NCBI RefSeq assembly: GCF_026250525.1
Contig: NZ_CP111056.1
Span: 107,696 to 171,695, forward strand
Direction: 5' to 3'
Source of the DNA: Chondrinema litorale
GTDB taxonomy: Bacteria; Bacteroidota; Bacteroidia; Cytophagales; Flammeovirgaceae
Length of the DNA stretch: 64,000 nucleotides
Part shown: positions 38,404-47,025 of the stretch, one piece after another
Layout of the letters: each line of letters opens with the position of its first letter
Numbering within the stretch: position 1 is the first letter of the stretch
Translations under genes and position numbers: made by a program
Notes under the pieces: model-generated
What the model saw: only the letters and a program-made list of their open reading frames with translations
What the model was told of the DNA's origin: nothing
Databases searched by the model: none

Positions 38404-38505
38404 ACAAAAGAAACCGTCTTTTTACTCTCCATTTATGATAAATCTGACAAAGAAAGCATCTCAGATAAAGAACTAGCTGAACTTCTTGATGATATTGATG
38501 AGTAG
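38404..38505 (+). pseudogene. C-terminal scrap of a RelE/ParE-type toxin
   Basis: An open frame of about 33 residues ending LLSIYDKSDKESISDKELAE then LLDDIDE and stop. The IYDKS..xISDKE pattern is the usual end of Bacteroidota RelE/ParE toxins. No start or N-terminal half is present, and no antitoxin follows. Confidence 0.45.
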
Positions 38506-38523
38506 CTTACGCATAAACAAAAT

Positions 38524-38556
38524 CCCCAACATCCCTATAAACATTGGGGGTTTGTA
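38524..38556 (+). terminator. hairpin after the toxin scrap
   Basis: CCCCAA (38524-38529) pairs with TTGGGG (38544-38549), with weaker pairing beyond, followed by a T-rich stretch. Confidence 0.5.
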
Positions 38557-38602
38557 TATTTTAATCCAAGAAAGAATGAAATATTATAACCTATAATTTG
38601 GT

Positions 38603-38630
38603 GTGCAGTGTGAGGCTACACACCAGTGGA
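38603..38630. repeat. 28-bp repeat, copy 1
   Basis: Matches 24 of 28 bases with 41487-41514. Both share AGGCTACAC and end CCAGTGGA. In the second copy the left part forms a perfect hairpin GTGTAGC/GCTACAC; here it is decayed. Confidence 0.65.
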
Positions 38631-38699
38631 GACATTCTGAGAGTGTGAAGCATTTCATGTACTACATCAGATCCAAATTGTGGAACACTACCGACCAGT

Positions 38700-39422
38700 T
38701 TATTCTTTTTGGCTAAGAGTAGTGGGGCATTTTCTGATACTTTTGTAATGCAAACTATTCAAATCTAATGAATCTGAAGCCCATCTATAATTCAAACTGT
38801 CGCAATGAATTACAAATGTATCATCAAGCTTATCTAAATAGACTTTCCCTGTATAGTTTCTTACTTTTAAATGTTGCTTTTCGTAAGAAATATCATGTAA
38901 TCCTATAAAATTATATTTTCTACTTATCAAAACTCCATATAATAAATTTTTGTCGTCGTATGTGATAGGCTTATATAAAAACCTCACTATGCTATCTTTC
39001 AAAGTTTTGTCATAAAATGATTGGTATTTCATTGACCAATAAGCATAGTCTTTATTGAAAAGAGTATCTCCCAATGACCGATTAAAATCAAAAAGAGTAC
39101 ATTCAAAATTATAATCAGAATTTACATCTAAATATATTTTTTTGATTTTTTCATTTTCTATAAAAAAATAAGAATTAATTAAATATTGCACATCCAGCTT
39201 GTAATAAGGAAAGTCAATGTAATATAAGCAATGGTTATTGTATAAAAACCCAGTAAAGTACATGACAAAACCATCTTTCATTGTAGATTTATTAATTGAT
39301 ATACAATTACAGCTAACATTTTGAGAATTACCACATCCCAAAGTAATAATAAATATTATCATGAAAAAAGAAGTAATATTACTTCCTATTAGGAATCTCA
39401 ATATCCTTTTTATAGCTATCAT
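38700..39422 (-). CDS. hypothetical lipoprotein
   Basis: 240 residues. A hydrophobic segment ends ITLGC (cysteine about residue 30), a likely lipobox. The mature part is beta-rich with many aromatic residues (YYIDFPYYKLDVQYL) and no recognised domain. It sits directly downstream of an RHS-tip fragment, where immunity genes usually lie, so an immunity role is possible but not shown. Confidence 0.5.
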   Translation of the reverse strand: MIAIKRILRFLIGSNITSFFMIIFIITLGCGNSQNVSCNCISINKSTMKDGFVMYFTGFLYNNHCLYYIDFPYYKLDVQYLINSYFFIENEKIKKIYLDVNSDYNFECTLFDFNRSLGDTLFNKDYAYWSMKYQSFYDKTLKDSIVRFLYKPITYDDKNLLYGVLISRKYNFIGLHDISYEKQHLKVRNYTGKVYLDKLDDTFVIHCDSLNYRWASDSLDLNSLHYKSIRKCPTTLSQKE

Positions 39423-39436
39423 ACTTTTTTAAGAAG

Positions 39437-39710
39437 TTAATAATTTTTCGAATGGGTTCTTTTAGAATTTGGATCTACATCATCTATATAAACCCAATCT
39501 TGATTAGAGAGACTCGAAATGTAAACATCATATCTTGTATTATTCGCCTCAAATTCTTTCTTAAAACCTTCCATGAAATCCGATGCTTTTAATATCTCTA
39601 CAACTAATTGAAACCCTAAATTATTTGTCGATTCATCAAAGTATACTTCCTCTAATCCATCTAAATCAACATACGCAATAGACTTGTTACCAGCGAATAA
39701 AAGAAAAATA
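39437..39710 (-). pseudogene. RHS core end plus toxin tip, fragment
   Basis: About 87 residues open from the truncated end: FAGNKSIAYVDLDGLEE is the canonical end of an RHS-repeat core. It is followed by a ~60-residue unique tip ending SKRTHSKNY. No start codon and no upstream core are present. Confidence 0.6.
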
Positions 39711-39781
39711 GTCCCAAGTCAATATCTGATACTATCTAATTTTTTATTTTAAAATTTATAACGATTATTTAGGAATAGCCA

Positions 39782-40327
39782 TTATTTATCTAAAAGGATA
39801 TAAGCAATTTTAGGATTTTTCACATTATACATAACTGGATATAACCTATCTAGAATAATATCTCCTTTTTCAGTACCAAATTCTATAACCTGAGCTTTAT
39901 GATATTCAATACCATTTACTTTATAATCAAATCCTATTATTTGCTGATTAGTAAAGTAATTATTTATATCCCAATTAATATCACCAAGAGAGTTGGTAGT
40001 TTCGAAAATACCCTCATTGATTACTGGTTCGTAGTAAATAGGTATCGCATCATTTTTATTATGAGGGTTATAGGCAATTTGAAACTGTTCCCCATTTTGA
40101 ATGCTTGTATATGGTCTTGATTTTTTAAGGATGTATTTCAAACCATCAATTTCATATTCCATTTCAAGCTTGGTTCCTCCTTTGTAAATTACTGTACCTA
40201 TTGTTCTACCATCGAGTTTGAGTATGTCTTCTTTACTTGTGCCTCCTGTTGAACACTTATACACTAAGAAAACTACTAAACAAAAAAAGGCGATAGTTGA
40301 TAAGATATTTCTTAAATTGGTCATCAT
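39782..40327 (-). CDS. hypothetical membrane-anchored protein, candidate immunity protein
   Basis: 181 residues. One N-terminal membrane or lipoprotein-like segment (TIAFFCLVVFLVYKCS). The rest is soluble, with short beta stretches (GTVIYKGGTKLEMEYEIDG). It starts 5 bases after the stop of an RHS pre-toxin fragment on the same strand. That tight coupling is what toxin-immunity pairs show. No family recognised. Confidence 0.5.
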   Translation of the reverse strand: MMTNLRNILSTIAFFCLVVFLVYKCSTGGTSKEDILKLDGRTIGTVIYKGGTKLEMEYEIDGLKYILKKSRPYTSIQNGEQFQIAYNPHNKNDAIPIYYEPVINEGIFETTNSLGDINWDINNYFTNQQIIGFDYKVNGIEYHKAQVIEFGTEKGDIILDRLYPVMYNVKNPKIAYILLDK

Positions 40328-40332
40328 ACTTA

Positions 40333-40794
40333 CTAATTAACTCTCTTTTTAACTTGTTCACTGGCAGAGTTTGCCCCTATAGCTGATGTAGTATCGACTG
40401 ACATATCAGTTATGCTTTCGGTAATCTGTTTATCCAGTTTAGCATTGGTTAGGTTTTGTGAAGCTTGATTTACTCTACTCATAGCTGCTTGATGATTGGC
40501 TGACCCTGGTTTGTATCTTTTTACCCCCCCTGGCCCTTTACCAGTTGCATCATTCAATGCATTTTGGGCTTTAGCAATATTTCCATCTGCTGCTTTTACC
40601 ATCTTACCATTTACAACATCTCCCGCAACAGTTGCAACTCCTACATCAACCCAGTCTATATCTGTTAACTCTTTACCACTTATGGCATTGGTAACTACTT
40701 GGGTCAATACTTCCGTTGCTGCCCCAACTAAAGCGCCTATACACCAAGAACAATCCCCCTTCGGATCATTATACATCACAGGAGGATCAATCAT
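40333..40794 (-). pseudogene. RHS pre-toxin/tip fragment
   Basis: The segment NDPKGDCSWCIGALVGAATE followed by VLTQVV and IDWVDVGVATVAGDVV is the typical post-core linker of Bacteroidota RHS toxins. A ~90-residue Ala/Asn/Gln-rich tip follows (SANHQAAMSRVNQAS). The RHS core is missing. The longer frame starting at 40848 overlaps a different gene, so the natural sequence likely begins near 40794 (MIDPPVMYNDPK). Confidence 0.6.
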
Positions 40795-41305
40795 AGGCAA
40801 ATGGAATATCAGACTGAACGATAGATAAGCCTTTACTGTCAAAATCATTGTAGGTTACTCCTATGTAATTTCCTTTACGAATATCTATCTCTCTTTCTAA
40901 TTTCTCCCCATTTTTTATCGCTATACTAAAAGTCCAGACTACTTTATTCTCTAACTTTTTTAAACTAAGTTGATAAGGGGCATCTATAGTATTGACTTGC
41001 TTATAAATCTTTTTTTTTCGGTAAGGTATTTTTGATTTAAAAGGGTAGAATTGGGTAATGAAATAATAATTCGAATCTCTTTTTGTGAAAAGTAAACTAA
41101 ACCCAGTCTCTCCAGTACTAGCAGTTTCTAATTTCTGTCCCTCAAAAATTTGAGCTCCATTTACAAATAAACTTACCCTTTCACCTTCAAAATAGTCCTG
41201 AAAATCAACCCGTATAAAATCCTGAGCTTTTACATATGAATAATGTAGGAACAAAGTACCTAAAATAAGTATCCATTTATATCTAATGATATTTTTTTTC
41301 GACAT
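40787..41305 (-). CDS. hypothetical secreted protein
   Basis: About 172 residues from the ATG at 41305 (MSKKNIIRYKWILILG), with a signal peptide ending VKAQ. A beta-rich mature part follows (VSLFVNGAQIFEGQKLETAS). The longer frame starting at 41356 lacks a natural N-terminus. It overlaps the following RHS fragment by 8 bases. Function unknown; possibly an orphan immunity protein. Confidence 0.5.
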   Translation of the reverse strand: MSKKNIIRYKWILILGTLFLHYSYVKAQDFIRVDFQDYFEGERVSLFVNGAQIFEGQKLETASTGETGFSLLFTKRDSNYYFITQFYPFKSKIPYRKKKIYKQVNTIDAPYQLSLKKLENKVVWTFSIAIKNGEKLEREIDIRKGNYIGVTYNDFDSKGLSIVQSDIPFAYD

Positions 41306-41309
41306 ATTT

Positions 41310-41519
41310 TTATTTTTCCATTCTATTCTTATTATTTCTCTGATTGTAGAAAACACCTAATTGCTCTCGGATTAACTCCATACTTGCATTTCCTCTTTTC
41401 TTAGATTGGAACATTAGGTTTTTTGCTCCATTTCTATTGAAGGTTTCTCTACTTATAAATCTTCCACTTTCTGTTGTCTCACTGATGTGTAGCGAGAGGC
41501 TACACGCCAGTGGATTCAA
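41310..41519 (-). CDS. short ORF over the 28-bp repeat (doubtful)
   Basis: 69 residues, its first codons lying in the 28-bp repeat. The second half (MFQSKKRGNASMELIREQLG) has a coding-like composition. It ends just before the next start. It may be a scrap of a larger lost gene. Confidence 0.25.
   Translation of the reverse strand: MNPLACSLSLHISETTESGRFISRETFNRNGAKNLMFQSKKRGNASMELIREQLGVFYNQRNNKNRMEK
41487..41514. repeat. 28-bp hairpin repeat, copy 2
   Basis: GTGTAGC (41487-41493) pairs with GCTACAC (41499-41505) around GAGAG, then GCCAGTGGA. Related to 38603-38630 in the same orientation. Confidence 0.65.
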
Positions 41520-41526
41520 TTAGGAG

Positions 41527-42076
41527 TCAATAAGTGAAATTTATAGTACTTTTATCATCTTTTTTAAAATCAACTTTTAGATTAGTAAGATCAAATTTGA
41601 TACTTATCAAACTATCTAGATTTATCTGATTGATATCTGTATTTTTTACTGAATATATATCAAATGCAATTTTATCATCAATAGTAGATGCTGTTTTAAA
41701 GATTCCATTTTCTGGCATAATAACTATTGCTATGCCATTATTAATAGTGATCATCTTTTCATCGTTACATCCAAAGGTCATTTTGTAAGAATTATTCTTT
41801 TCGTCTTTTACAAATATTGCTAGATATTCAATTCTTGTTTGTTTTAAATAAATGAAGTAAAACCCAAGGCTTGATACAAAAATATAAAAAGCAACTATTA
41901 ATAATTTTAGAGAAAAATCAATATTCTTTAGTATAAGATAATCGACGATTACAGCCAATAACAGAATTGTCAATGGAACCGTCGAATAAACCCAAGGTAA
42001 ACCCAAATTATTCAACAATAAATAATATAATATTATTGAAAATATTGCTAATCCTGATAACTTATATTTTTTAAAA
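41527..42076 (-). pseudogene. small membrane protein, 5' end cut by IS1595
   Basis: The frame is open from the IS1595 edge (about 42079) and reads KYKLSGLAIFSIILYY then LLLNNLGLPWVYSTVPLTILL. It has three hydrophobic segments followed by a ~100-residue soluble domain (EYLAIFVKDEKNNSYKMTFG). The annotated TTG start at 42018 is probably internal. No family recognised; location suggests an immunity-type membrane protein. Confidence 0.5.
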
Positions 42077-43090
42077 AATGATTATCCGTATTCTTACCAC
42101 AAGCTCAATTGAGCGTACAAGCAATTAATATTCTGTCAAAAATATCATTTTCAAAGTATCTTCTATTGAGTTTGTAACAGAACTCATCTAGATAATTCTG
42201 TAGATACCCTGGCCTTGTATGCTGATATATCCCTTGTAGGACTTTCTTTGCATTCCCAATGGCTGTATGTACCCAAGGTAGTTTGATATGGGCCTGTTTT
42301 GAGGGCACTTTTTCCACATCCATCGCGAACTCTCCTGCCAGTGACTGATAGGTTGAATAGCCATCTGTAATCATCTTGGCATTCTGGGCAACATGCCGGG
42401 TAATCGTATTTCTAGCAGTTTCTACTGTAAAATCAGCGCATACAGCCATTTTGAAATACTTGCACCTTTTAGAAGGGCGGTGTTTTTTAGGCTGTAGCAC
42501 CACCTCTGTCTGTGCAAAGACCATCGCCATGGTCTGCTTCTGGCTCCCCCTTCCCCGCTTTCTCTCCTCTTCCTTCTGCCCCTCGGGTACTAGTGTTTCA
42601 AAGAACCCTTCGTCTACCTCAATATTGCCTCCCAGCAAGTAGTGGTTGTCCCGTTGGCCCATCGCAGAGCGTATTTTGTGCATCATTGCCCAGATAGGTT
42701 CATAGCGCTTATGATTGAGCTGCCTCTGCACATTACAGGCAGAAGAACCTTTCTTGCTACAGCCCATCAGCCAGATAGCAACGAACCAGTAGCGAAACGG
42801 AAGTTTGGAAGCTTCCATGATGGTGCCACTGCGGAGGCCTGTCCTAAAACTGCATGACTTGCATTGGTACATCTGCTTGCTATTTAGCCAGTAATGCTCT
42901 TGGCTACCGCATTTCTTGCAACAAACACCTGCTTTATCCCTGATTTCCTTGAAACACTCACGGCATACCTGCTCATTGCGGTACGCTTACATGAATTCAA
43001 TAATACTATCCATAATGACCTGTTTTTGAGCTAATTTCGAAGCGCAGACCATACCCTATTTACTTTGTGGTAGCTTTACGGATAATCATT
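42077..43090 (-). mobile_element. IS1595-family element, copy 1
   Basis: 1014 bases with terminal repeats AATGATTATCCGTA at the left and the matching TACGGATAATCATT at the right; inner parts of the repeats are similar too (TTACCACAAGC vs CTACCACAAAG). Flanking runs TTTTAAAA and TTTTTAAA are consistent with an imperfect 8-bp duplication. GC-richer than the host. Confidence 0.88.
42105..43013 (-). pseudogene. IS1595 (ISXO2-like) transposase with early in-frame stop
   Basis: The natural ATG at 43013 reads MDSIIEFM then TAA, then continues in frame with AYRNEQVCRERFKEIRD. A zinc ribbon follows (CCKKCG and CKSC), then the DDE domain (NIEVDEGFFE, ITDGYSTYQSL, KLPWVHTAIGNAKK, CYKLNRRYF). The only long frame starts at 42872 inside the zinc ribbon. 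The same stop is in copy 2, so it was present before the two copies separated. Confidence 0.82.
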
Positions 43091-43430
43091 TTTTTAAACT
43101 ACTTACATCATAAAAAGAATATACATAATAAGTACCAAATTCAATATTAAACATATAATCATTATTTATCTGTTTTTCTTCATATGGCAAATGAATATTA
43201 CACCAATAGACAGAGTATTTCTCAGGAGAGAAAACTTTTGCATCAATGTAAAACATAATAAATGGTAGATAATTTACTCGTTTTTGTTTTACAAAAATTC
43301 CATATGTATTTTTTTGCTTAGATAAATAACTTTCAGCTTTGTATTGAAAAAAAAGTATAATTAAAAAAATAATTATGATGACGGATTTCACTGTTATCTT
43401 TAAAAAAGAAACTATAATAGACTTATTCAT
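43086..43430 (-). CDS. small membrane-anchored protein, likely immunity protein of the adjacent RHS tip
   Basis: 114 residues from the ATG at 43430. One N-terminal membrane helix (VKSVIIIIFLIILFF), then an ~80-residue soluble domain. The ATG overlaps the stop of the RHS tip (GATGAATAA), the classical toxin-immunity coupling. Its last codons (SSLKK) touch the IS1595 right end, so the C-terminus may have been altered by that insertion. Function inferred from position only. Confidence 0.55.
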   Translation of the reverse strand: MNKSIIVSFLKITVKSVIIIIFLIILFFQYKAESYLSKQKNTYGIFVKQKRVNYLPFIMFYIDAKVFSPEKYSVYWCNIHLPYEEKQINNDYMFNIEFGTYYVYSFYDVSSLKK

Positions 43431-44346
43431 CTTCAGGAGTTTCAATGTAGTTTATAAAATTGTCTGCTTGTATTTCATTAGTCGTCTTATTCCACTTTTT
43501 ATTTGAATAAATATATTTGCTATGATAATACTTACCACCTTTTTTATAAAATCTATCATAACGAGTAGAACCAGTTTCTAAAACTTCATCAGATGATAAT
43601 TCCTCAGGCATATTATAGTAGATAATTTTATCTGCAGCTTCTTGTGCTTCATCTTGAGAATATCCTGCTGCTTTAAAACTATCAATTAGAAGTTGTCTAC
43701 TTTGAGATGTACAACACATCCCTTTAGCTTGACCTGGATTATACATTATACCATCTACAAGACCCCAATATTCTATCATATCCTTATCAGGTAGCTCGTA
43801 ATGTATTCTTTGAACTATTTCACCTATATCTAAATAATACTTTATTGTCTGCGCTTCATTTACAGCTTTCACAGTAGGTTCAATATAAAGTCCCATGCCT
43901 TCATGATACTCTCGTGGGCCTACTGGTCTATCTTCTTTATAGCCTTGTTGTCCTGACATTGGAAGATAAAGTGTTGTTGGAGCATAAGTATGCATACCAT
44001 AATAAGCTGCACCAGTATGTCCTCCCAACCCCCATCCCTCGAATCCATCGGGACCTACATAATATATATATGCAACACCTGCTGAATTACGTTTGCCCGC
44101 TGGAGCTGCTTCCAATCCCTCCAATTCCACATGTGCCACCACCTTATTCTCACTAAAGGCATACGGGCTATTGTAATAGTAATCTTCTGCTAGAGGATCA
44201 ACAGAGTGAAAACGCCCAATCTGTACATCTGCATTTCTCCATTTGAAAGATGACCAATTTAATCCAAATTCCTCTTGTATTTCCTGTCCTTGAAATTGGA
44301 ACTTGTGGTCGGGTATGCCTTGTTTTTCGATGCCAGCCATGTTCAT
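43423..44346 (-). pseudogene. orphan RHS core end with C-terminal toxin tip
   Basis: 307 residues. It begins inside the conserved YYPFGMNMAGIE motif and has the RHS core end FKWRNADVQIGRFHSVDPLAEDY in two words (WRNADVQIGRF, HSVDPLAEDY) and AFSENKVVAHVELEGLEA. A ~220-residue unique tip follows, with a cysteine pair (GMCCTSQSR) and an acidic tail. A stop lies immediately upstream of the motif, so the ~2000-residue RHS body is absent. This looks like a silent tip cassette with its immunity gene. Confidence 0.7.
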
Positions 44347-44532
44347 ACCGAAGGGATAGTAATGATTTTCTTACACAATTATATCAATTAAAATATTTTG
44401 GGGCCAGTAACATCATTTATCCAAGATACAACTAAAAACGTTTCACCAAAAAATCATAGGACATTATGATAGTTGAATGTACTTTTCTAATTTGATTTTC
44501 TATAATATCACCCTTTTTCTTTGAGTTTCCCC

Positions 44533-46857
44533 TCACTTCTTAATCAACCATATATCCGAAATCCTCGAATTATTTCTCCAGTTTAAATGGGATTCTTCCG
44601 GCCGATCGAAAGTAACCGTTAAAGTACCATCTCCTACCACATGTTTTGGCACTACAAATTCCTTGAAACCTTCTATTTCTTTATTGTATTCTAGTGGAGC
44701 CAAACGCATTCCATCTACACGAATTAAGGCATCTCCATAACCAGTTACTCTGATAATATACCTGCCATTTGGATCAAGGTCTTCATATTCCAGAATGGGA
44801 TCGTTCTGGTAAACCTGAGAAGATAGTCTCCATCGGCATAAACCGCCATCCCACCAACCAAAATCTACTGCATCGTACACAGTCGTGGTTACATGCGGAC
44901 TGTTGGATATATTGGAAACATCATCATAATAACCTCCAAGGCCGGGATTCTCCCAATTCGCTATCAATTTGATTTTATCTATTTTAGCTTCTTCTGTATC
45001 CATTGTTCGGATGGAATCAAACTGATCTGCTAACCACCACCTGTTGTTTAAGGGGAAATCAACAAAATCCAGAATGCAACCTCGCTGTGAATTGCTTCCC
45101 TGATATTTTTCTACACTGCTCTGCAAACCGATGGATTGAAACAATTTCAGGCAGTACTCCTCAATTTTTTGCCTTTTATCCTTTTCGATAGGTTCAGTAT
45201 CTGCCTTATTTACAATCTTAAGTGCTTCTTTCATTGCAGCTTCTGCCCCAGTCTTTTCTACATTTAAAAGAACCTGATTGGCTTCATCTTCCAGTTTCGT
45301 TTCGTTGATTTTCCTTGCTCTTACATATGCATCATAATAGGCTCTCAGTACCAGCATCTGCCATCTCCAGTTATCGGAAAGCTGAGGATAATTTTCTTCC
45401 AAATTTTGCCAGAAAGCTAAAGTCGTTTCCACACTGCCATTTTCTATGATAGGACCTTTCCAGTTTTGTTCTAGCCCTAGAATTCCAGAAGCTGCTTTTT
45501 CTTCTAGTTCGGGTAAAAAGAAAAATTTAGCATACTCCTTCAATATAGTCGGAATTCCTTTGTTAGGATTCCATCCCCGCTGGCTCCAGATTATTTTGTT
45601 TACATCATCATGGCAGCCATCCGAATAAGAAACAAATCCATCGGTAAAAGGCGCATACTTTCCATGAATTTCGGCATAATAAGCCGGTTGCGGGTTAATG
45701 CCTTCCCGCCCGATTGTTAAGGCATAGGCCTGATCAAAATTCTGTGCAGGATAATCACACCTCACATTGTGGGTAATGTCTGGATAATGACGGTGTTTAT
45801 ATTGCGAAGGGAGTCTGTATCGAGTCTCTGAAATTGGAGGACTGCTTGGGCCAGAAACTACACCTCGTAACCATGTGGGTTTATTTTCGCTGAGATATTG
45901 GTAAAAGTAATCGATTTGCTCTTGGCTAAATCCCTGTAACGAAATCCAAATTCCTGCATCGGGGTGGTATTTTATTAGCTCAGTATAAAGGTCTTTCAAA
46001 AAAGGCAGCACTTCTCTGGGATGATTATGACCGGGATCACCTCCTGGAAAAAACACATTATCAAGTCGAGGTACTTTTTTGTAATTGGCTACATGTAATT
46101 CAAACTCTTTCTGTCTCGCTTCAGCATCCTTTAAATCTGCTCTTCCCGGAGTCCAAACCCAGTATTCGATATCGTAAGCATCACAAATTTCACTCATTTT
46201 TACATTCATCTCTTCCCTTGATATCTTAAAGTGAGGGCTATCATCTTTATTTAAAGGAGGGATATTTTCGATGGCATTGGTACCAAAAAGCACTAAATCT
46301 CGGATGTACTGGTCATATTGTTCCACACTCCAAGCATCATAGGAGTTGGCTGTGTTTCGGTATCCGATCTGATGACCTCTAAGTGAATATTTTGGAGAGG
46401 AAGCCAAATCCAGTTTTTCATCTATGATAAATTTTCCTTTATACATTTCTGAATGCCTCAATAATTCTCCAATTCCAAAAAGAATTCCACGGGAATCAGC
46501 TCCGATTATCCATAAGGTTTTATCTTCCAGAAAAAGTCTAAATCCTTCCGGCTGAAATTCAGCTAAACTTTGATCTGCTCTTTCGGGTGGTACTTTCCCA
46601 TCCAGTTTATTTGTGCCAGATAATACTAATGCAATGGTATAATCTCCATTATTCTGCCAGTGGTCATTTTGTTCCCACTTAATCCCGCTGCGTTTCTCAA
46701 TTTCTTCTTGTAAAATACGAATGGCAGATTCTCTAACCTTTGGTTTGATATCATCCGAAACGAATATAACCGATTTGGAAAGGTCAATTGAAGCCGCTTT
46801 GCTAATAAAAAATGAACAAGATAATAATAGTAATAAGGCGAGTTTTATAAATTTCAT
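44533..46857 (-). CDS. putative glycoside hydrolase (GH20/GH67-type N-terminal domain)
   Basis: 774 residues with a signal peptide (about 1-21, ending SKAA). Residues ~25-145 match the zincin-like domain that precedes catalysis in GH20, GH67 and GH84 enzymes (ALVLSGTNKLDGK; LWIIGADSRGILFGIGELLR). A TIM-barrel-like part follows (SLRGHQIGYR; YWVWTPGRAD; NVFFPGGDPGHNHP), then helices and a C-terminal beta domain. The exact family and substrate are not assigned. It is on the same strand as the GH92 operon but separated from it by the RHS island. Confidence 0.65.
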   Translation of the reverse strand: MKFIKLALLLLLSCSFFISKAASIDLSKSVIFVSDDIKPKVRESAIRILQEEIEKRSGIKWEQNDHWQNNGDYTIALVLSGTNKLDGKVPPERADQSLAEFQPEGFRLFLEDKTLWIIGADSRGILFGIGELLRHSEMYKGKFIIDEKLDLASSPKYSLRGHQIGYRNTANSYDAWSVEQYDQYIRDLVLFGTNAIENIPPLNKDDSPHFKISREEMNVKMSEICDAYDIEYWVWTPGRADLKDAEARQKEFELHVANYKKVPRLDNVFFPGGDPGHNHPREVLPFLKDLYTELIKYHPDAGIWISLQGFSQEQIDYFYQYLSENKPTWLRGVVSGPSSPPISETRYRLPSQYKHRHYPDITHNVRCDYPAQNFDQAYALTIGREGINPQPAYYAEIHGKYAPFTDGFVSYSDGCHDDVNKIIWSQRGWNPNKGIPTILKEYAKFFFLPELEEKAASGILGLEQNWKGPIIENGSVETTLAFWQNLEENYPQLSDNWRWQMLVLRAYYDAYVRARKINETKLEDEANQVLLNVEKTGAEAAMKEALKIVNKADTEPIEKDKRQKIEEYCLKLFQSIGLQSSVEKYQGSNSQRGCILDFVDFPLNNRWWLADQFDSIRTMDTEEAKIDKIKLIANWENPGLGGYYDDVSNISNSPHVTTTVYDAVDFGWWDGGLCRWRLSSQVYQNDPILEYEDLDPNGRYIIRVTGYGDALIRVDGMRLAPLEYNKEIEGFKEFVVPKHVVGDGTLTVTFDRPEESHLNWRNNSRISDIWLIKK

Positions 46858-46979
46858 ATAGTGGTATTAATAGTATGAAGTTAGTTGTCGTTTTGAAAGC
46901 TTCTTACTAAGAATACTCAGTATCAATTATTAAGGACTATTGGGTTGAATTTTTATTTGATTAGAGATCGTTTATAAGT

Positions 46980-47014
46980 TCATCATTCCAGATAATAAGT
47001 ATCTGGAATGATGA
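46980..47014 (-). terminator. terminator after the SBBP protein gene
   Basis: A perfect 15-bp stem: TCATCATTCCAGATA (46980-46994) with TATCTGGAATGATGA (47000-47014), loop 5. Lies 12 bases after the stop of the minus-strand gene at 47026. Confidence 0.75.
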
Positions 47015-47025
47015 TACAAGGTGAA

